NCBI RefSeq assembly: GCF_003076135.1
Contig: NZ_QDGZ01000005.1
Span: forward strand, 310,001-374,000
DNA from: Nocardioides gansuensis
GTDB lineage: Bacteria > Actinomycetota > Actinomycetes > Propionibacteriales > Nocardioidaceae
DNA: 64,000 nucleotides
Direction: 5' to 3'
The notes below the pieces were generated by a model, which saw nothing but the letters and a program-made list of their open reading frames with translations, made no database searches and was not told the origin of the DNA. A program made the translations under genes and the position numbers. This document shows, in pieces, positions 46,938 through 55,617 of the stretch (within the stretch, counting starts at the first letter, position 1; every line of letters begins with the position of its first letter).

Positions 46938-47804
46938 TCAGGGGAGGGCGTACGCCGTGGGGCCGGCGGGCACGAGCAGGCCGTCGGCCACCAGGCCGGC
47001 CAGGCAGCGGTCGCGCTGGGCGTCGTCGGCCCACACCGCCTCCAGCCGGCTGAGGTGCACGGCCCCGTCGGCCTCCCGCACGACGGCCATCAGCCGGCCG
47101 CGGCACTGGCGGTCGGTGCCGGCCCAGGCCTGGCCGCGCCGGGGCGGCCCGTCGTGGGGCGGGTGCCCCTCGGCGCGCCACGCGCACAGCTCGGCGACCG
47201 GACAGGCGCCGCACCGCGGGTCGCGGGCGGTGCACACCAGCGCGCCCAGCTCCATGACCGCGACCGACCAGGTGGCGGCGGTCGCGTCGTCGTCAGGCAG
47301 GAGGTACGCCGCGTCGCGGCGCTCATGCGCGCGCACCGCGTCGGGTGGGAACTCCGCACCCCGCAGCGTCCGCCAGTGCACTCGCCGCACGTTGGTGTCC
47401 AGCACCGGCCGGGCCTGCCCGAAGGCGAACGACAGGACGGCCGACGCGGTGTAGTCCCCGATCCCGGGCAGCGCCCGGAGCTCGTCGTACGTCGACGGCA
47501 CCTCGCCGCCGTGCCGCTCGGTCATCGCGAGGGCGGCGGCGTGGAGGCGCAGCGCGCGTCGCGGGTAGCCGAGCCGTCCCCACATCCGCACCGCGTCGCC
47601 CGGGGCGTCGGCGGCGAGCGCGGCTGGAGTCGGCCAGCGCTGGAGCCAGGCGTCGTGGGCCGGCAGCACGCGCGACACCGGGGTCTGTTGGAGCATGACC
47701 TCGGAGACGAGCACCGACCAAGGCGAGGCGTCGGGGTGCCGCCAGGGGAGGTCGCGCGCGTGCGCGGCGTACCAGTCCAGGATCGGCGCGTGGAGCTCGC
47801 TCAT
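46938..47804 (-). CDS. mutY: A/G-specific adenine glycosylase
   Basis: This base-excision repair enzyme removes adenine mispaired with 8-oxoguanine. The 288 aa contain the helix-hairpin-helix LPGIGDYTASAVLSFAFG with catalytic Asp in VLDTNVRRV, EVMLQQTPVSRVLPAHDAWL, and a full [4Fe-4S] ligand set C-x6-C-x2-C-x5-C (CTARDPRCGACPVAELC). The C-terminal 8-oxoG recognition part is short, as in many actinobacteria. The start at 47804 is set by TAGCAT-N8-ATG, making the longer frame unnecessary. It is divergent from the secreted protein gene and convergent with clpC. Confidence 0.94.
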   Translation of the reverse strand: MSELHAPILDWYAAHARDLPWRHPDASPWSVLVSEVMLQQTPVSRVLPAHDAWLQRWPTPAALAADAPGDAVRMWGRLGYPRRALRLHAAALAMTERHGGEVPSTYDELRALPGIGDYTASAVLSFAFGQARPVLDTNVRRVHWRTLRGAEFPPDAVRAHERRDAAYLLPDDDATAATWSVAVMELGALVCTARDPRCGACPVAELCAWRAEGHPPHDGPPRRGQAWAGTDRQCRGRLMAVVREADGAVHLSRLEAVWADDAQRDRCLAGLVADGLLVPAGPTAYALP

Positions 47805-47812
47805 CGCTCCAG

Positions 47813-47818
47813 ATGCTA
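47813..47818 (-). promoter_or_regulatory. -10 element (TAGCAT) of mutY
   Basis: Minus strand TAGCAT-N8-ATG (47804-47802), no ribosome-binding site. Confidence 0.55.
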
Positions 47819-47859
47819 GGCGCCCGGTGTGGCACCGCGGCATCGCGGCCCCCGCTGGC

Positions 47860-47865
47860 TAACGT
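47860..47865 (+). promoter_or_regulatory. -10 element (TAACGT) of the membrane-anchored protein gene
   Basis: TAACGT-N6-ATG(47872), leaderless start; 42 bp from the mutY -10 on the other strand. Confidence 0.6.
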
Positions 47866-47871
47866 GGCGGC

Positions 47872-48657
47872 ATGCCCGCCACCATCCAGCCGAGGGGCCC
47901 GCTTCCCGCGCGCGTCTACTGGACGCGGCGCGTGGTCGTCCTGCTCGTGCCGCTGCTGCTCGTGATCGGGCTGGCGCGGCTGCTCGGCGGTGCCAGCGAC
48001 GCCTCGGACGGCTCGGACGAGGGCGCGGCGACGGCGGCACAGGCGGGGGCCACGACCACCGAGGTGGCGACCACCGCCAGCGAGCCGGTGAAGCAGGGCA
48101 AGAAGAAGCGGAAGGCCAGGCCCACCGCGCCTCCGACCCCGGAGCTCGCGGAGCCCAGTGGCCCGTGCACGCCCAGCGACATCACCGTCACGCCGGCCGT
48201 CGCGACCGCCACCGGCGGCGCGGACGTGCCGATCACGCTCAACCTGCGCACGGTGACGAGCCCCGCGTGCACCTGGCAGGTGTCACCCGAGACGGTGACC
48301 CTGAAGATCACCTCGGGCACCGACCGGATCTGGGCCAGCCAGGAGTGCCCGGCCGCCATCCCGGTGCAGGACGTCGTGGTGCGCCAGGCCGTCGACACCC
48401 CCGTCGTGGTGACCTGGAACGCCCGGCGATCCGACGAGGAGTGCTCGGGGCTCACCGAGTGGGCGCTCCCCGGCTACTACCACGTGGAAGCGGCCGCCCT
48501 CGCGGGCGAGCCGACGAACGTCCAGTTCGAGCTGGTGCGGCCCTCCAGCGCGGTGATCACCAAGACGGTCACCCCCAAGCCGCAGCCGGACGGCGAGAAG
48601 GGCCGCGCCCACCAGGCCGGCGACGACGGCGCAGGCGTCTCCGAGCCCAACGGCTGA
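47872..48657 (+). CDS. Membrane-anchored extracytoplasmic protein of unknown function, 261 aa
   Basis: The short basic N-terminus (ARVYWTRRVV) precedes one membrane segment (about 20-38, VVLLVPLLLVIGLARLLGG). A Ser/Thr/Asp-rich linker with a KKKRKAR patch follows, then a globular domain from about residue 95 to 228 with four cysteines (CTPSD, ACTW, ECPA, ECSG) that would form two disulfides outside the cell. The beta-rich pattern suggests an Ig-like or similar fold. The tail is polar. Similar proteins occur next to disA in related genomes, as far as I recall; the function is unknown. Confidence 0.75.
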   Translation: MPATIQPRGPLPARVYWTRRVVVLLVPLLLVIGLARLLGGASDASDGSDEGAATAAQAGATTTEVATTASEPVKQGKKKRKARPTAPPTPELAEPSGPCTPSDITVTPAVATATGGADVPITLNLRTVTSPACTWQVSPETVTLKITSGTDRIWASQECPAAIPVQDVVVRQAVDTPVVVTWNARRSDEECSGLTEWALPGYYHVEAAALAGEPTNVQFELVRPSSAVITKTVTPKPQPDGEKGRAHQAGDDGAGVSEPNG

Positions 48658-48679
48658 CCCCGCCTCTCAGCTGCTCCCG

Positions 48680-48692
48680 GCCCGCCACGGGC
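48680..48692. terminator. Weak hairpin between convergent genes
   Basis: GCCCG-CCA-CGGGC lies 23 nt after the stop of the secreted protein gene and 59 nt from the disA stop. It has a 5-bp stem and no T tract, so this is a tentative call. Confidence 0.3.
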
Positions 48693-48750
48693 GGTTGCCA
48701 GGTCGTCGCCCGGCAGGGCTCACGCACCGCGCAGCAGTAAGCCGCGCGCG

Positions 48751-49833
48751 TCAGATGTAGCGCTCGGTGATGCTCGACTCGGCGAGCCGGGAGAGGCCCT
48801 CGCGCACGCTGCGCGCCCGGAGCTCGCCGACGCCCTCGACGACCTGGAGGTCGTCGATGCCCGCGGAGAGCAGCTGCTGGAGACCGCCGAAGTGCTCGAC
48901 GAGCCGGTCCACCACCGCGGCCGGGAGCCGGGGCACCTTGGCGAGGAGCCGGTAGCCCCGGGGCGCGACGGCGCCGTCGAGGTGCTCGCTGGTGCCGAGG
49001 CCGATCGCCCGGGCGACGGCGCCCGGGTCGACGAGCTCGGTGGGGGAGAGGCCCTCGAGGTCGACGAGGACCTGCTCGGGGGTCGCCTTGCGACGGCGCC
49101 CGCCCGGGAGGTAGTCACGGACCACGAGCTCGCGCTCGGCGTCGACGCCGGTGACGAGCTCCTCCAGCTGCAGCGAGAGCAGCCGGCCGTCGGTGCCGAG
49201 CTCGAGGACGTAGTCCTCGATCTCGCGGGCGATGCGGGTGACCATCTCGAGCCGCTGCGCGACCACGGTGACGTCGCGGACCGTGACCAGGTCCTCGATC
49301 TCGAGGGCCGACAGGGTGGCCGAGACTTCGTCGAGGCGGAGCTTGTAGCGCTCCAGGGTCGCGAGGGCCTGGTTGGCGCGGGAGAGGATCTGGCCGGAGT
49401 CCTCGAGCACGTGGCGGATGTCGCCGACGTAGGCCGCGATGATCTGCATCGACTGGGACACCGAGATCACCGGGAAGCCCGTCTGCTTGGCGACCCGGTC
49501 GGCGGTGCGGTGGCGGGTGCCGGTCTCCTCCGACGGGATGGTGTGGTCGGGCATCAGGTGCACGGCCGCCCGGTGGATGCGGGTGACGTCGCGGTCGAGG
49601 ATGATCGCGCCGTCCATCTTGGCCAGCTCACGCAGGCCGGTCGCCGTGAACGGGACGTCGAGGGTGAAGCCGCCGGTGGAGATCGAGTCGACGACCTTGT
49701 CCTGGCCCAGCACGATCAGTGCGCCGGTGCGGCCGCGGAGGATGCGCTCCAGGCCATCCCTCAGCGCGGTGCCGGGGGCGATCGAGGCGAGGGTCACGCG
49801 GAGACGCAGCTGGTCGCCCGAACGCTCGGCCAC
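48751..49833 (-). CDS. disA: DNA integrity scanning protein DisA, diadenylate cyclase
   Basis: The protein makes c-di-AMP from two ATP and pauses at branched DNA. Its 360 aa have the DAC domain (1-145) with the two catalytic motifs KMDGAIILD (DGA, about 75) and GTRHRTADR (RHR, about 107). A long helical linker follows (150-285), then a C-terminal helix-hairpin-helix DNA-binding domain ([22 protein letters not shown]...[17 protein letters not shown]). GTG start with AGGAGGAGGGG upstream; a TAGACT hexamer about 45 nt before the start is a likely -10. radA lies just upstream in the same direction, as in Bacillus and most actinobacteria. Confidence 0.97.
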   Translation of the reverse strand: MAERSGDQLRLRVTLASIAPGTALRDGLERILRGRTGALIVLGQDKVVDSISTGGFTLDVPFTATGLRELAKMDGAIILDRDVTRIHRAAVHLMPDHTIPSEETGTRHRTADRVAKQTGFPVISVSQSMQIIAAYVGDIRHVLEDSGQILSRANQALATLERYKLRLDEVSATLSALEIEDLVTVRDVTVVAQRLEMVTRIAREIEDYVLELGTDGRLLSLQLEELVTGVDAERELVVRDYLPGGRRRKATPEQVLVDLEGLSPTELVDPGAVARAIGLGTSEHLDGAVAPRGYRLLAKVPRLPAAVVDRLVEHFGGLQQLLSAGIDDLQVVEGVGELRARSVREGLSRLAESSITERYI

Positions 49834-49888
49834 GCCTCACCCCTCCTCCTGAACCCGGCAAACCCGCGCCAGTCTAGGGGAACCGCGC

Positions 49889-51268
49889 TCAGGCCTCGGC
49901 TCTATTGAGCCGCAGCAGGGTCAGCGCCGACGCCACGTCGGGCACGTCGAGCACCGCCATCCCGTCGATCGGGCCGTCAGCGGTCTTCGGCGCGCCGTTG
50001 CTCGGCACCACGGCGACCCGGAAACCGAGCCGCGCGGCCTCGGCGAGTCGCTGGGGCAGGTCACGCACCCGCCGCAGCTCGCCGGCGAGCCCGATCTCAC
50101 CCATCGCGACCACTCCGCGCGGCGGCGCGGTGCCGCGGGAGGCGCTCGCCAGGGCGACCGCGAGTGCCAGGTCGGTGGCCGGCTCGGTGAGCCGGGCCCC
50201 GCCCACCGTCGAGGCGAAGACGTCGGAGGAGTGGAAGTGGATGCGGCAGTGCTGCTGGAGCACCGCCAGCACCAGGTGCACCCGGGAGGCGTCGAGCCCG
50301 GACGTCGTGCGCCGCGGCCGCTCGAGCGGCGAGCTGGTGACCAGTGCCTGCACCTCGGCGAGGAGCGGCCGCCGGCCCTCCATCGAGACGGCGACGCACG
50401 TGCCGGGCACCGCCCGCTCGTGGTGCTCGACGAACAGCCCCGTCGGGTCGACGACCGCCTCGATGCCGTCGGCGGACAGGTCGAAGCAGCCGACCTCGTC
50501 GACCGGGCCGAAGCGGTTCTTCATCGCCCGCACCATCCGGAACCGGCTGTTGCGGTCGCCCTCGAAGTGGAGGACGACGTCGACGAGGTGCTCCAGGACG
50601 CGCGGACCGGCGATGGAGCCGTCCTTGGTCACGTGGCCGACGATCACGGTGGTGATGTTGCGGGTTTTGGCGACCCGGATCAGCGCGGCCGCGACCTCCT
50701 TGACCTGGGTGACGCCGCCGGGGACGCCTTCGAGCCCGGACGCGCCGATCGTCTGGATCGAGTCGACCACCAGGAGGGTGGGCCGCACCTGCTCGATGTG
50801 GGTCAGCACGGCACCCAGGTCGGTCTCGGCAGCCAGGAACAGCTCGTCCTGCACCGAGCCGGTGCGGTCGGCGCGCATCCGCACCTGGGAGGCCGACTCC
50901 TCGCCCGTGACGTAGAGCGTGCGGTGGCGGTGGCGGGCCGTTTGCGCGGCCACCTCGAGCAGGAGGGTGCTCTTGCCGACGCCGGGCTCGCCCGCGAGGA
51001 GGATGGCCGCGCCGGGCACGAGGCCGCCGCCGAGCACGCGGTCGAGCTCGGGCACCCCGCTGGTGCGGAATCCCGACTCCTCGGCCGAGACCTGCCCGAT
51101 CGGCACGGCCGGTGTCGAGACGGGGGCGGCGGACGTGCGCAGGGTCGCCGCGGCGGCCTCGGCCACCGAGCCCCAGGCCTGGCACTCGCCGCACCGGCCG
51201 ACCCACTTGGCGGTCTCCCAGCCACACTCCGAGCACCGGTAGCTCGCCCGCATCTTCGCCTTGCTCAT
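49889..51268 (-). CDS. radA: DNA repair protein RadA
   Basis: This 459-aa RecA-like helicase helps branch migration during recombination. It opens with a C4 zinc finger (YRCSECGWETAKWVGRCGEC), then Walker A LLAGEPGVGKST (about 90), the RadA-specific KNRFG motif (AMKNRFGPVDEVG, about 250), and a C-terminal Lon-like domain with GEIGLAGELRRV and LGFRVAVVPSNG. ATG 51268 is set by TAGCGT-N7-ATG; the longer frame is not needed. It is first of the radA-disA pair, 55 bp apart. Confidence 0.96.
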   Translation of the reverse strand: MSKAKMRASYRCSECGWETAKWVGRCGECQAWGSVAEAAAATLRTSAAPVSTPAVPIGQVSAEESGFRTSGVPELDRVLGGGLVPGAAILLAGEPGVGKSTLLLEVAAQTARHRHRTLYVTGEESASQVRMRADRTGSVQDELFLAAETDLGAVLTHIEQVRPTLLVVDSIQTIGASGLEGVPGGVTQVKEVAAALIRVAKTRNITTVIVGHVTKDGSIAGPRVLEHLVDVVLHFEGDRNSRFRMVRAMKNRFGPVDEVGCFDLSADGIEAVVDPTGLFVEHHERAVPGTCVAVSMEGRRPLLAEVQALVTSSPLERPRRTTSGLDASRVHLVLAVLQQHCRIHFHSSDVFASTVGGARLTEPATDLALAVALASASRGTAPPRGVVAMGEIGLAGELRRVRDLPQRLAEAARLGFRVAVVPSNGAPKTADGPIDGMAVLDVPDVASALTLLRLNRAEA

Positions 51269-51275
51269 GGGGCGC

Positions 51276-51281
51276 ACGCTA
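51276..51281 (-). promoter_or_regulatory. -10 element (TAGCGT) of radA
   Basis: Minus strand TAGCGT-N7-ATG (51268-51266), no ribosome-binding site. Confidence 0.6.
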
Positions 51282-51402
51282 GGCCACGGCACGGACAACG
51301 CCCTGACAGGGCGACGTGGACCCGCCACGAAACGGGCATCGAGAGCTCCCAGGCGGGCACGGCGATATGCTGAGCACGCGACTTGGAACGATCAAGGGGG
51401 TC

Positions 51403-51426
51403 CATGTGCGAAGCCATGTGCGAAGC
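51403..51426 (+). repeat. 12-bp tandem duplication at the LacI-type gene start
   Basis: CATGTGCGAAGC occurs twice head to tail (51403-51414, 51415-51426). Each copy contains a GTG in the coding frame, so the duplication adds four codons and a second possible start. Confidence 0.85.
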
Positions 51427-52464
51427 GACGGCCGGATCACCGGGCACATCCCCGTGTCGCCGCCGACGCTCGCCGACGTGGCCGAGCTCGCGGGCGTCTC
51501 CCGCCAGACGGTCTCCAACGCGGTCAACAACCCCGACCTCCTGCGTGCCGACACGCTCGAGCGCGTGCGCCGCGCGATCGAAGACCTCGGCTACTCGCCC
51601 AACCGCGCGGCCCGCAACCTGCGCACGCGCACCTCGTCGCTCATCGGCATGCGGTTCGCCCCCGCCCAGGAGGGCACGGCCAACGCGGCCATCGACCGCT
51701 TCGTGCACTCGCTGGTCGAGGCCTCGGAGGTGGCCGGCTACCACGTGCTGCTCTTCCCCGGTGACGACCTCGATCCGGTGAGGGGCTACGACGACCTGCT
51801 GCGCTCCACCGCCGTCGACGCGTTCGTCGTGACCGACACCTGGCTCGGCAACCCCCAGGCTGCCTGGCTCACCGACCAACGCGCACCCTTCGTCGCGTTC
51901 GGCCGGCCGTGGGACGACCCCGGAGCGACCCATCCCTGGGTCGACGTCGACGGTGCCGCCGGCATCCGCCTCGCCACCGAGCACCTCTTCGACCAGGGCC
52001 ACACCCGCATTGCCTGGATCGGCTGGCGCAAGGACTCGCCCCTCGGCGAGGACCGCCGGTCCGGGTGGTCGACCACGATGCACGCGCACGGCCTGCCCAC
52101 CACCGGGCTGGCCTCCCGGGTGGAGGACACCGTGCAGTCGGGAGCCGAGGCCGCCGCCGTACTCCTCGACGAGTCCGCCCCCACGGCCTTCGTGTGCGCC
52201 TCCGACACCCTGGCCATGGGCGTGCTGCACACCCTCTGGATCCGCCAGCTCGCGCCCGGCCGCGACATCGCCGTCGTCGGCTTCGACGACTCCCAGGTCG
52301 CGCAGGTCTTTCCCGGGGGCCTCACCTCGGTGCGGCAGCCTCTCGAGCAGGCCGCCGTCGAGGTCGTGAAGGCCCTCGAGGCGCTGCTCACGCACCAGCC
52401 CGTCGAGAATCCCGGCGTGCTGCTCAAGCCCACGCTCGCGCTGCGTGGCTCCAGCGTCGTCTGA
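51406..52464 (+). CDS. LacI family transcriptional regulator
   Basis: The 352-aa protein has the N-terminal helix-turn-helix TLADVAELAGVSRQTVSNAVNNPDLLRADT (about residues 22-52) and hinge GYSPNRAARNLRTRTSSLIGM, then a periplasmic-binding-protein-like sugar domain with TAFVCASDTLAMGVLH and DIAVVGFDDSQVAQVF. GTG 51406 follows AAGGGGG by 5 nt; it lies in a duplicated 12-bp block, so GTG 51418 could also be used. No sugar genes are adjacent, and the next gene is convergent, so the target is elsewhere. Divergent to radA. Confidence 0.88.
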   Translation: MRSHVRSDGRITGHIPVSPPTLADVAELAGVSRQTVSNAVNNPDLLRADTLERVRRAIEDLGYSPNRAARNLRTRTSSLIGMRFAPAQEGTANAAIDRFVHSLVEASEVAGYHVLLFPGDDLDPVRGYDDLLRSTAVDAFVVTDTWLGNPQAAWLTDQRAPFVAFGRPWDDPGATHPWVDVDGAAGIRLATEHLFDQGHTRIAWIGWRKDSPLGEDRRSGWSTTMHAHGLPTTGLASRVEDTVQSGAEAAAVLLDESAPTAFVCASDTLAMGVLHTLWIRQLAPGRDIAVVGFDDSQVAQVFPGGLTSVRQPLEQAAVEVVKALEALLTHQPVENPGVLLKPTLALRGSSVV

Positions 52465-52468
52465 GCGC

Positions 52469-53290
52469 TCACTCGAGGGGCAGGATCTCACCGACGGCGC
52501 GCAGCCTCGTCCGGAGCGTGCGGGCGCGGGCAGTGTCCAGCCGCAGTACGCCGGGGCGCGCGAGGCCGCTGCTGGCCAGGCTCGTGGCCCGCACCTCCTC
52601 GGGGTCGGCGCCCGCCTGACGCGCGATCGCCCGGGCCAGCCGCCACCGGTCGACCTCCTGTGGGCCGGCGGCGTGCATCGTGCCGCGGTGCGCCGTCTCG
52701 GCGAGCTCGACCAGGATCGCGGCGAGGTCGGTGACGACCACGGGCATGCGGACCATGTCGGTGAAGTAGCTGGCGTCGAAGTGCTCGTGCGGGCCTCGGT
52801 CGCCGCCGGGCTCGCCGAGCACCGGCGCGGGCCGGACCACGACCGCGTCCGACCCGAGGGCCAGGATCGCCTCCTCGGCGGCGGCCTTCGCCTCGGCGTA
52901 CGACCACGCGACCGGGGTCGGCGGCTCGTCGTCGAGGTAGGGCTCCTCGCGGCCGCCGTGCACGCAGTCGGTGGAGACGTGCACCAGGCGGGCGGGGCCG
53001 GCCGTGAGCGCCGTCGCCAGCCGGACGGCGCCGTCAGCGTTGACGGTGCGGTCGGCCTCCGCCCCGCCGCGGAGGGCGGCACCGGCGTTGACGACGGCGT
53101 CCGGGGCGACCGCGTCGAGCACGCGCGTCACCGCGGTGCAGTCGCGCAGGTCCAGCCGGTGCCAGGGCACGTCACCGGCGGGGCGCCCGCTGGTGGAGGT
53201 CGCGTGCACCCGCCACCCCGACTCGCGGGCCGCGCGGACGACGTGGCTCCCGAGGAACCCGGATCCGCCGACCACCAGCAGCGTCCTCAC
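52469..53290 (-). CDS. NAD(P)-dependent sugar-nucleotide reductase/epimerase, RmlD-like SDR
   Basis: The 273-aa protein starts TLLVVGGSGFLGSHVVRAARESGW (Rossmann GGxGFLG). It has the RmlD-typical NAGAALRGGAEADRTVNADGAVRLA and VHVSTDCVHGG followed by the YxxxK catalytic pair in WSYAEAKAAAEEAIL. The end is variable. RmlD makes dTDP-L-rhamnose; without rmlABC nearby only the superfamily is safe. GTG overlaps the upstream methyltransferase stop (GTGA). Convergent with the LacI-type gene, 4 bp apart. Confidence 0.82.
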   Translation of the reverse strand: MRTLLVVGGSGFLGSHVVRAARESGWRVHATSTSGRPAGDVPWHRLDLRDCTAVTRVLDAVAPDAVVNAGAALRGGAEADRTVNADGAVRLATALTAGPARLVHVSTDCVHGGREEPYLDDEPPTPVAWSYAEAKAAAEEAILALGSDAVVVRPAPVLGEPGGDRGPHEHFDASYFTDMVRMPVVVTDLAAILVELAETAHRGTMHAAGPQEVDRWRLARAIARQAGADPEEVRATSLASSGLARPGVLRLDTARARTLRTRLRAVGEILPLE

Positions 53291-53979
53291 CACGAGCGCC
53301 ACCACACGTTGACGGCGTAGTCAACCTCGGTGCCCGCGTGCGAGGCCAGCACCTCGTCGGCGACCTCGGGCCCGAACTCGATGCGCACCACGGCCTCGAG
53401 GTCGGCGCGTGACTCGAAGCGCCAGCCCATGTCCACCGGGATCCGGGTCCAGCCCCGGCGGATCCAGAAGAGCTCGACCTCCTGCGGGTCGACGCTGGGG
53501 TAACCGCGGCGGAACCACGCCCCGAAGGTCGAGCGCGTGGCGTCGTTGTCGATCACGAACGCCGAGCCCCCGCGGCGTACGACCCGGTCGAGCTCGGCGA
53601 GGCCCGGCTCGCAGCCGGGGCCGAAGAAGTAGGCCCACCGCGCGTGCACGACGTCGACGCTCGCGTCGCGCAGGGGCAGGGCCTGGGCGGTGCCCTCGAG
53701 CACCTCGACGTGCTGGAGCCGACGCGTACGCCGCCGGGCCAGGGCCGCGAGGGAGGGGTGCGGCTCGACCCCGATCACCGAGGCGGCGGTCTCGGCCCAG
53801 CGCGGGAGGTGGAAGCCGGTGCCGCAGCCGAGGTCGAGCAAGGTGCGCCCGGACCACGTGGCGACCGACGCCATCGCGGCCTCGATGCGGCCGTGCGGGT
53901 CGGCGGCCCGGTTCTCCACCTCGTAGGTGGCCGGGTGGTGCCAGATGTTCGGACTCGGCGTCGCCGTGTGTGCCGTCAC
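53287..53979 (-). CDS. Class I SAM-dependent methyltransferase
   Basis: The 230-aa protein has motif I LLDLGCGTGFHLPRWAETA (about residues 46-64), the acidic end of strand 2 in VIGVEPHP, ALPLRDASVDVVHARWAYFFGPG (motif after strand 4) and a C-terminal part with Trp-rich YAVNVWWRSW. This is the complete Methyltransf_11 layout, in contrast to the broken relative at 16987. The substrate is unknown. It lies between a VOC protein gene (10 bp upstream) and the RmlD-like gene (overlapping), so the three may share a transcript. Confidence 0.85.
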   Translation of the reverse strand: MTAHTATPSPNIWHHPATYEVENRAADPHGRIEAAMASVATWSGRTLLDLGCGTGFHLPRWAETAASVIGVEPHPSLAALARRRTRRLQHVEVLEGTAQALPLRDASVDVVHARWAYFFGPGCEPGLAELDRVVRRGGSAFVIDNDATRSTFGAWFRRGYPSVDPQEVELFWIRRGWTRIPVDMGWRFESRADLEAVVRIEFGPEVADEVLASHAGTEVDYAVNVWWRSW

Positions 53980-53989
53980 CTGGGACGGA

Positions 53990-54628
53990 TCAGATGCGGA
54001 CGAGGCCGGCCGGCGTCTGGATCTGCGCTGCGATGATGCCCGGGGTGCCGTTGGGGGCCACCCACTCGACCTTGACGTCCTCGAGCGGAGCCTCGACGGT
54101 CTCCCCGAGCCACTCGCTCACCCGGTGCGGGTCGCCGGCGATCTCCAGGCAGTGCAGGGAGAGGCCGTCATCGGCGCCGACGCTGGGGTGCATGTCGGAC
54201 GGGCTCTCCCACTGGATGAAGAAGGGCAGCTGCGGGTCGGAGATCAGGCCGGTGACACCGATCTGCTTCCAGCGCAGCTCGGCGCCGTCGGGACGGTGGC
54301 GGTTGCCGTTGACGGCCTCGCGGCCGAGGCGCTGCTCCACCGGGGCGATGTCGTCGACCGCGACGACCCAGCCAAGCCAGCCGCCGCCGAGGGCGGAGCG
54401 CGCCCGGACAGCCTGGCCGAAGGGAGCCTTGTCGCTCGCCGGGTGGTCGAGGACCTCGACGATCTCGAGGTAGGTCTTGCCGGCGAGCGGCAGGATCATG
54501 TTGCGGGTGCCGAAGCGCGGGTGCACGCCGCCGTCCATAAAGTCCTTGCCGAGCAGGCCCCCGATCCGCTGGGCAGTGCTCACAAGGCCATCCGGTCCGG
54601 CTGCAAAGGAGAGATGGTCCAGGCGCAT
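53990..54628 (-). CDS. VOC / glyoxalase-like domain protein
   Basis: The 212-aa protein begins MRLDHLSFAAGPDGL, the usual first strand of a glyoxalase-like module with a metal-type His. The second half has a FIQWESPSDMHP segment and repeats the fold (LSLHCLEIAGDPHRVSEWLG). FGTRNMILPLAGKTYLEIVEVLDHP is typical of the actinobacterial glyoxalase_3-like group. The function is unknown. I start at ATG 54628 (CAGAAT 6 nt upstream, possible leaderless), not at the longer frame. Confidence 0.82.
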   Translation of the reverse strand: MRLDHLSFAAGPDGLVSTAQRIGGLLGKDFMDGGVHPRFGTRNMILPLAGKTYLEIVEVLDHPASDKAPFGQAVRARSALGGGWLGWVVAVDDIAPVEQRLGREAVNGNRHRPDGAELRWKQIGVTGLISDPQLPFFIQWESPSDMHPSVGADDGLSLHCLEIAGDPHRVSEWLGETVEAPLEDVKVEWVAPNGTPGIIAAQIQTPAGLVRI

Positions 54629-54742
54629 GCCAGCATTCTGAGCGCCCTCCCCGAGATCTGCTGCATCGGGGTCGTGATCTCTTGACGTCGAGAGTTCGCG
54701 GTCGCTTGCAACTGCCGTGCATGCGGCCACCGCCCGCGAGCG

Positions 54743-55504
54743 TCAGTGCGGGTCTGCCGGGTGCAGTGCGAGGGCCGACCTGGAGCGCACGTGCGCGTCA
54801 CAGTGGCGCCGCAGCTCGGCGTACGCCGCCTCGCCCATCAGGGCGACGAGCTCGGCCTCGTGGGTGACGTAGACCGGCTCGAGTGCGACGTGGGCCTCGG
54901 TGTTGCCGGAGCAGTACCAGTCGAGGTCGTGGCCGCCCGGGCCCCAGCCGCGCCGGTCGTACTCGCCGATGCCGACCTCGGTGTAGGTCGTGCCGTCCTG
55001 GCGCTCGACGGCGCGGTATGTGCGGCGGATCGGCAGCTGCCAGCAGACGTCCGGCTTGGTCTCCAGCGGGTTGCGGCCCTGGTCGAGCGCGAGCACGTGG
55101 AGCGCGCAGCCGGCGCCGCGCGCGAAGTCGGTGCGGTTGTGGAAGACGCACGCCGCCTGGCCGTCGATTTCGTGGGTGCGGGTCTTGCGCTCGCCGTCCT
55201 CGTCCTTCTCAACCCAGTCCCGTGGCCGCACCTGTCGGCCGGGGTGGAACTGCCACTGGTCCGGTGACAGCTGGGCGACGAAGGCGGCGACCCGCCGCTC
55301 GTCGTCCGTGTCGGCGAAGTGGGCGCCGAGGGTGCAGCACCCGGTGTCTGGCGACTCCTTGTAGATGCCCTGGCAGCCCTGCCCGAAGATGCACATGAAG
55401 CCCGACGTGAGCCAGGTCAGGTCGCAGCGGAACACCTGGTCGTCGTCGGCCGGGTCGACGAACTCGACGTAGGCGCGGGGAAAGACGAGGTCCACTTCGG
55501 GCAC
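54743..55504 (-). CDS. Cysteine-rich cytoplasmic protein of unknown function, 253 aa
   Basis: No signal peptide is seen. The N-terminal third is cysteine-rich: [38 protein letters not shown], with further Cys in [27 protein letters not shown] and DWYCSG. The CxxxxGC...GCC arrangement is reminiscent of YkgJ/DUF3109-type zinc or iron-sulfur cluster proteins, but the spacing differs and I make no family claim. Length and Trp/Tyr content suggest an enzyme rather than a small chaperone. GTG 55504 follows TACGCT-N6, so the transcript is leaderless. Divergent from the ppx gene across a repeat cluster. Confidence 0.7.
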   Translation of the reverse strand: MPEVDLVFPRAYVEFVDPADDDQVFRCDLTWLTSGFMCIFGQGCQGIYKESPDTGCCTLGAHFADTDDERRVAAFVAQLSPDQWQFHPGRQVRPRDWVEKDEDGERKTRTHEIDGQAACVFHNRTDFARGAGCALHVLALDQGRNPLETKPDVCWQLPIRRTYRAVERQDGTTYTEVGIGEYDRRGWGPGGHDLDWYCSGNTEAHVALEPVYVTHEAELVALMGEAAYAELRRHCDAHVRSRSALALHPADPH

Positions 55505-55510
55505 TCACAC

Positions 55511-55516
55511 AGCGTA
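55511..55516 (-). promoter_or_regulatory. -10 element (TACGCT) of the cysteine-rich protein gene
   Basis: Minus strand TACGCT-N6-GTG (55504-55502), no ribosome-binding site. Confidence 0.55.
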
Positions 55517-55523
55517 GTTCGCT

Positions 55524-55587
55524 GGTCGAGTAGCGAGCGCAGCGATCTTGGAGGTCGAGTAGCGAGCGCAGCGAGCGCAGCGAGACC
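55524..55587. repeat. Dispersed repeat, two copies of GGTCGAGTAGCGAGCGCAGCGA plus partial
   Basis: Copies of the 22-nt unit at 55524-55545 and 55553-55574 are identical, followed by GCGCAGCGAGACC. It lies between two divergent genes, upstream of both -10 boxes. The same pattern, in fragments, occurs at 1484-1523. GGTCGAG at one end and GAGACC at the other are partly complementary, so the element can fold. Confidence 0.85.
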
Positions 55588-55605
55588 CGTGCGCCCGGGC
55601 CCCGG

Positions 55606-55611
55606 TAGCGT
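55606..55611 (+). promoter_or_regulatory. -10 element (TAGCGT) of the ppx gene
   Basis: TAGCGT-N6-ATG(55618), leaderless start. Confidence 0.6.
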
Positions 55612-55617
55612 GGGCAC

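Noticed and set aside
51384..51398. LacI-type operator CTTGGAACGATCAAG before the regulator gene
   Set aside because: Only the outer four bases on each side are complementary.
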